DNA of 64,000 nucleotides from Undaria pinnatifida. Its lineage: Eukaryota; Sar; Phaeophyceae; Laminariales; Alariaceae. The DNA is taken from the NCBI GenBank assembly GCA_012845835.1, contig JABAKD010000030.1, positions 11,477,715 through 11,541,714 of the forward strand. The letters are read 5' to 3'. This document shows positions 61,651-64,000 of this stretch, in pieces. The position numbers were made by a program, and so were the translations under genes. The notes under the pieces are model-generated. The model searched no databases and was not told the DNA's origin. It worked only from the letters and a program-made list of their open reading frames with translations. Each line of letters opens with the position of its first letter. Position 1 is the stretch's first letter.

Positions 61651-64000
61651 TCGTTGCAGCGGGTACATATACACCGCGCCCGCGTCTAGCAGTGCGGGAA
61701 AATTCTCTCGCAAATACATTTTGATGCCACCCCGATGTACGTGCGAGGACTAAAGTTCCACCGTGTGTGTAGTAGACGTATTTAAGCCTGGCGATATGCC
61801 TATATTTTTGGCTCTAAACCAAATTAAGCCCTATCGTGTCTTAAATGTCTACAAAATAGGTCTATTTTATCGACCTAACGACCACGGCAGACCACGGTGA
61901 GATATGGATTTTCCCAAAATATGCACTTGGGCACATTTTGGCCCAAGTGCATATTTGAAGCAATTTTCCGAGTATTTTCCAGCAAACAACAGCATTTCAG
62001 ACGACAAAAGCTCGAGGAAACATCAGACGGATGCCTACATTTCGAGGGTGGAAATTGAACCGGGTTGAGGGCCAGTCCTGCTGTGCTGCTGTACTGACTG
62101 CCACACTGAGGCACACCGAAGGCGGCAGACGCCTGCGAGGTATCCTACATATGAAGCGAGTATGGAGTACGAAGCACTCAATGTTTTTGCCAGGCACCAG
62201 TTATTTGTTTTGGCCGTTTGTTCAAGCTCGCACAGCATGGGCAGGGGAGGGTCTTTCTCGAAGTTTCCACCCACTCATGTGCTGACTCATGACATGAATC
62301 CTCGTCTTGCCATCTGCGTCTGGAGTAGTGCAGAAATATCACAGTATATTTTCAAGTAGTTTGATCTTTCCTCGGCTTTTCTTTTTATGCGTACTGAAAG
62401 AGACCAGCTATTTCGAGTTTTAGACATATGGTGTTTTTTTAATGCGTTTAAGGTCGAAGTATCGAATGGCCTAGCTCTTCCAGTTGGAAGTACTTAAGAC
62501 CTAACCTCGAGGCTTAAATACGTCTAGTGTGTGGTTGCCCGGGGACAGAAGCGTCTCATACCCCGCAAAATAGAGCCAGTCTCGGCGGCTTTCCGCGGCC
62601 ATAGCTCGCGCCACGGACGTCCCATGAGCCCGGCACACGGCTGATAATATACCGACGGGTAGTCTGATCGCATTGCAGAAGAAAGCACACAAAAAAACTC
62701 TGCGCCGGCGGAGAAAAAGGGACGGACTAGGCAAAAAAATCAAAATGGTACATATGCATATAGCAACGTTGACAGCTCATGAGCAGCTCCATCACAGCTG
62801 CTACTACTACTGCTGCTGTACGTATCACACGTTATGTGCCGTTCTGTGCTGTAGACTACCTACTCATATACTTAGCTCTTTCTGAGCTGCTGCTGTAGAT
62901 ACTGCTGTACGTAGGATATACCATACATCAACGTTGACAATACATGCGTAGCTCCGTCACAACTGCTACAGAATACGTAGCTCTCTTATATTCTTTGATA
63001 TCTCTCCCCTCAGCAGAAATCTTCGGATTTTTTGTAGATGACAGTTTTCAACGAAGCCTGGGTGGCATGTGTTCTTCGGGGCGTCACCCTTTGATTTTGG
63101 GCACCCGTACCTCTGCTCGCACGCCGAATCTCGTGCCGGGGAAAGGTGTGCGCAGATGGACAAGCATTGCACTGCGTCGTCAAGCTTTCCAAAGTGTAAA
63201 ATGTCCAAAGACCACGCGGAGCTGAAGAGAGTTGTGAAGTGTAATTTTTTTAGAGTAGGGCGAATTGTCCCGCTGGCACGGGAGCGTTCACAGGTCATAT
63301 TAGTTAGGCGTAAGCCGTGTAGTTTTTAATGGATTAGCGTTCGTGTGTGCCTCCATCATCGCTTCCTCTATTTGTTTTTGTTTTTATTTGTATGTTCTCT
63401 TTCTATTTTCGCCCCACGTTCTGTCTAATTTGAACGTTTCGTCACCGAGGGCTTGCCGAGCGTACGTTGACCTAAAAGTTACATGCCACCTGAGAGGGGC
63501 ATACCGTCCTGGCCAAAAGACCGAGGTGTTGTTGTTCTGACATTAGGCCATTACCGCAATGAACACCGTGGTCAAAGGACAGGTTCCAGTCACTCTGGAG
63601 TGGAAGAATACCCAAGAAAAAAAGGAAGAGAACGAGTGCTAAACCGAGGCTAAACGTGTACCAGGTATATCATAGCGGAAGAAAATCGTGCATCAGCCAA
63701 AATATCAAATGAAATCAGAAGCCCAGCGTAAGAACGTATCAGGCCCACACTGGTACGTACGTTTCGAGACCCGCAATTTAAGCCGAGTGGACTTTTAATA
63801 ACAACTGAAACTCTTAATGGAGGCTACGGCTGCGCATGAAATGAGTAGCACGGTTTTCGTGCACTACATGGCACGATTGATGGCTTGGAAGGGGTCAATG
63901 TGCTGCAAAATTACTGCTGTACATCGTTCATCGCTGGTGTGATTTAGTGTGCTGCACTTACATTGTTGATGGCTTGCGTGTTGTGGTAATTGGAATAGTT
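61651..64000. other. Right flank, no gene recognised
   Basis: No exon with a P5A C-terminal motif was found on the plus strand. 63565-63620 is a partial copy of the repeat seen at 13.5 and 33.0 kb. A palindromic sequence gcacttgggc...gcccaagtgc lies near 61923-61952. TACCAGGTA at 63659-63667. Confidence 0.4.

Overview
This is eukaryotic nuclear DNA, rich in repeats and poor in genes. The conserved coding sequence is split into many short exons by 0.4-1.8 kb introns, CAG/CTG-type microsatellites are frequent, and the transposon remnants include a tyrosine-recombinase (DIRS-like) retroelement and Pif1-helicase (Helitron-like) fragments. Together these suggest a stramenopile, most likely a brown alga. 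That assignment is inference, because no rRNA, organelle or marker gene is present. I found no tRNA, rRNA, CRISPR array or bacterial-style operon.

Layout. (1) 1001-2728, minus strand: an intact intronless gene for a fold-type III PLP-dependent decarboxylase of the diaminopimelate/ornithine decarboxylase superfamily. (2) 3-17 kb: accessory DNA with GGGTC minisatellites, inverted copies of a 600 bp element, two rearranged Pif1-helicase pseudogenes ending in a Helitron-like hairpin, a TIR element with a zinc-knuckle-like fragment, a TRIM-like direct repeat, and homopurine and AAC tracts. (3) 17.6-23.7 kb, minus strand: a nearly full-length but broken DIRS-like element (gag-like ORFs, reverse transcriptase, RNase H, tyrosine recombinase) between 232-234 bp direct repeats. 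(4) 23.7-42.4 kb: degenerate satellites, foldback elements, GGGCC minisatellites with a 40 bp period, a 42 bp array, and many pairwise-repeated modules. I recognise no gene there. (5) 42.45-58.68 kb, plus strand: fifteen exons (1,161 codons) of a P5A-type P-type ATPase (ATP13A1/Spf1/PDR2 family, the ER transmembrane-helix dislocase). The start-codon exon and the C-terminal membrane exons are not found in the window. (6) 58.7-64 kb: an intron minisatellite, an inverted copy of a repeat seen at 35.6 kb, and a duplicated, broken OTU-type cysteine protease gene on the minus strand.

The most notable signal is the architecture of the P5A gene. At least five of its introns carry decayed tandem copies of the neighbouring exon-intron boundary, including an exact 102 bp ladder of the exon 2 acceptor. 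Fourteen of the fifteen mapped donor boundaries are phase 0, nearly all exons end in AG, and three introns appear to use GC donors. This is what repeated local tandem duplication at splice junctions would leave, a proposed route of intron gain or growth. A second signal is a palindromic 9-mer, TACCWGGTA, present at 17 exact sites against about 0.5 expected, mostly outside recognisable repeats. Minisatellite families with 40, 41 and 42 bp periods also recur in different sequence backgrounds.
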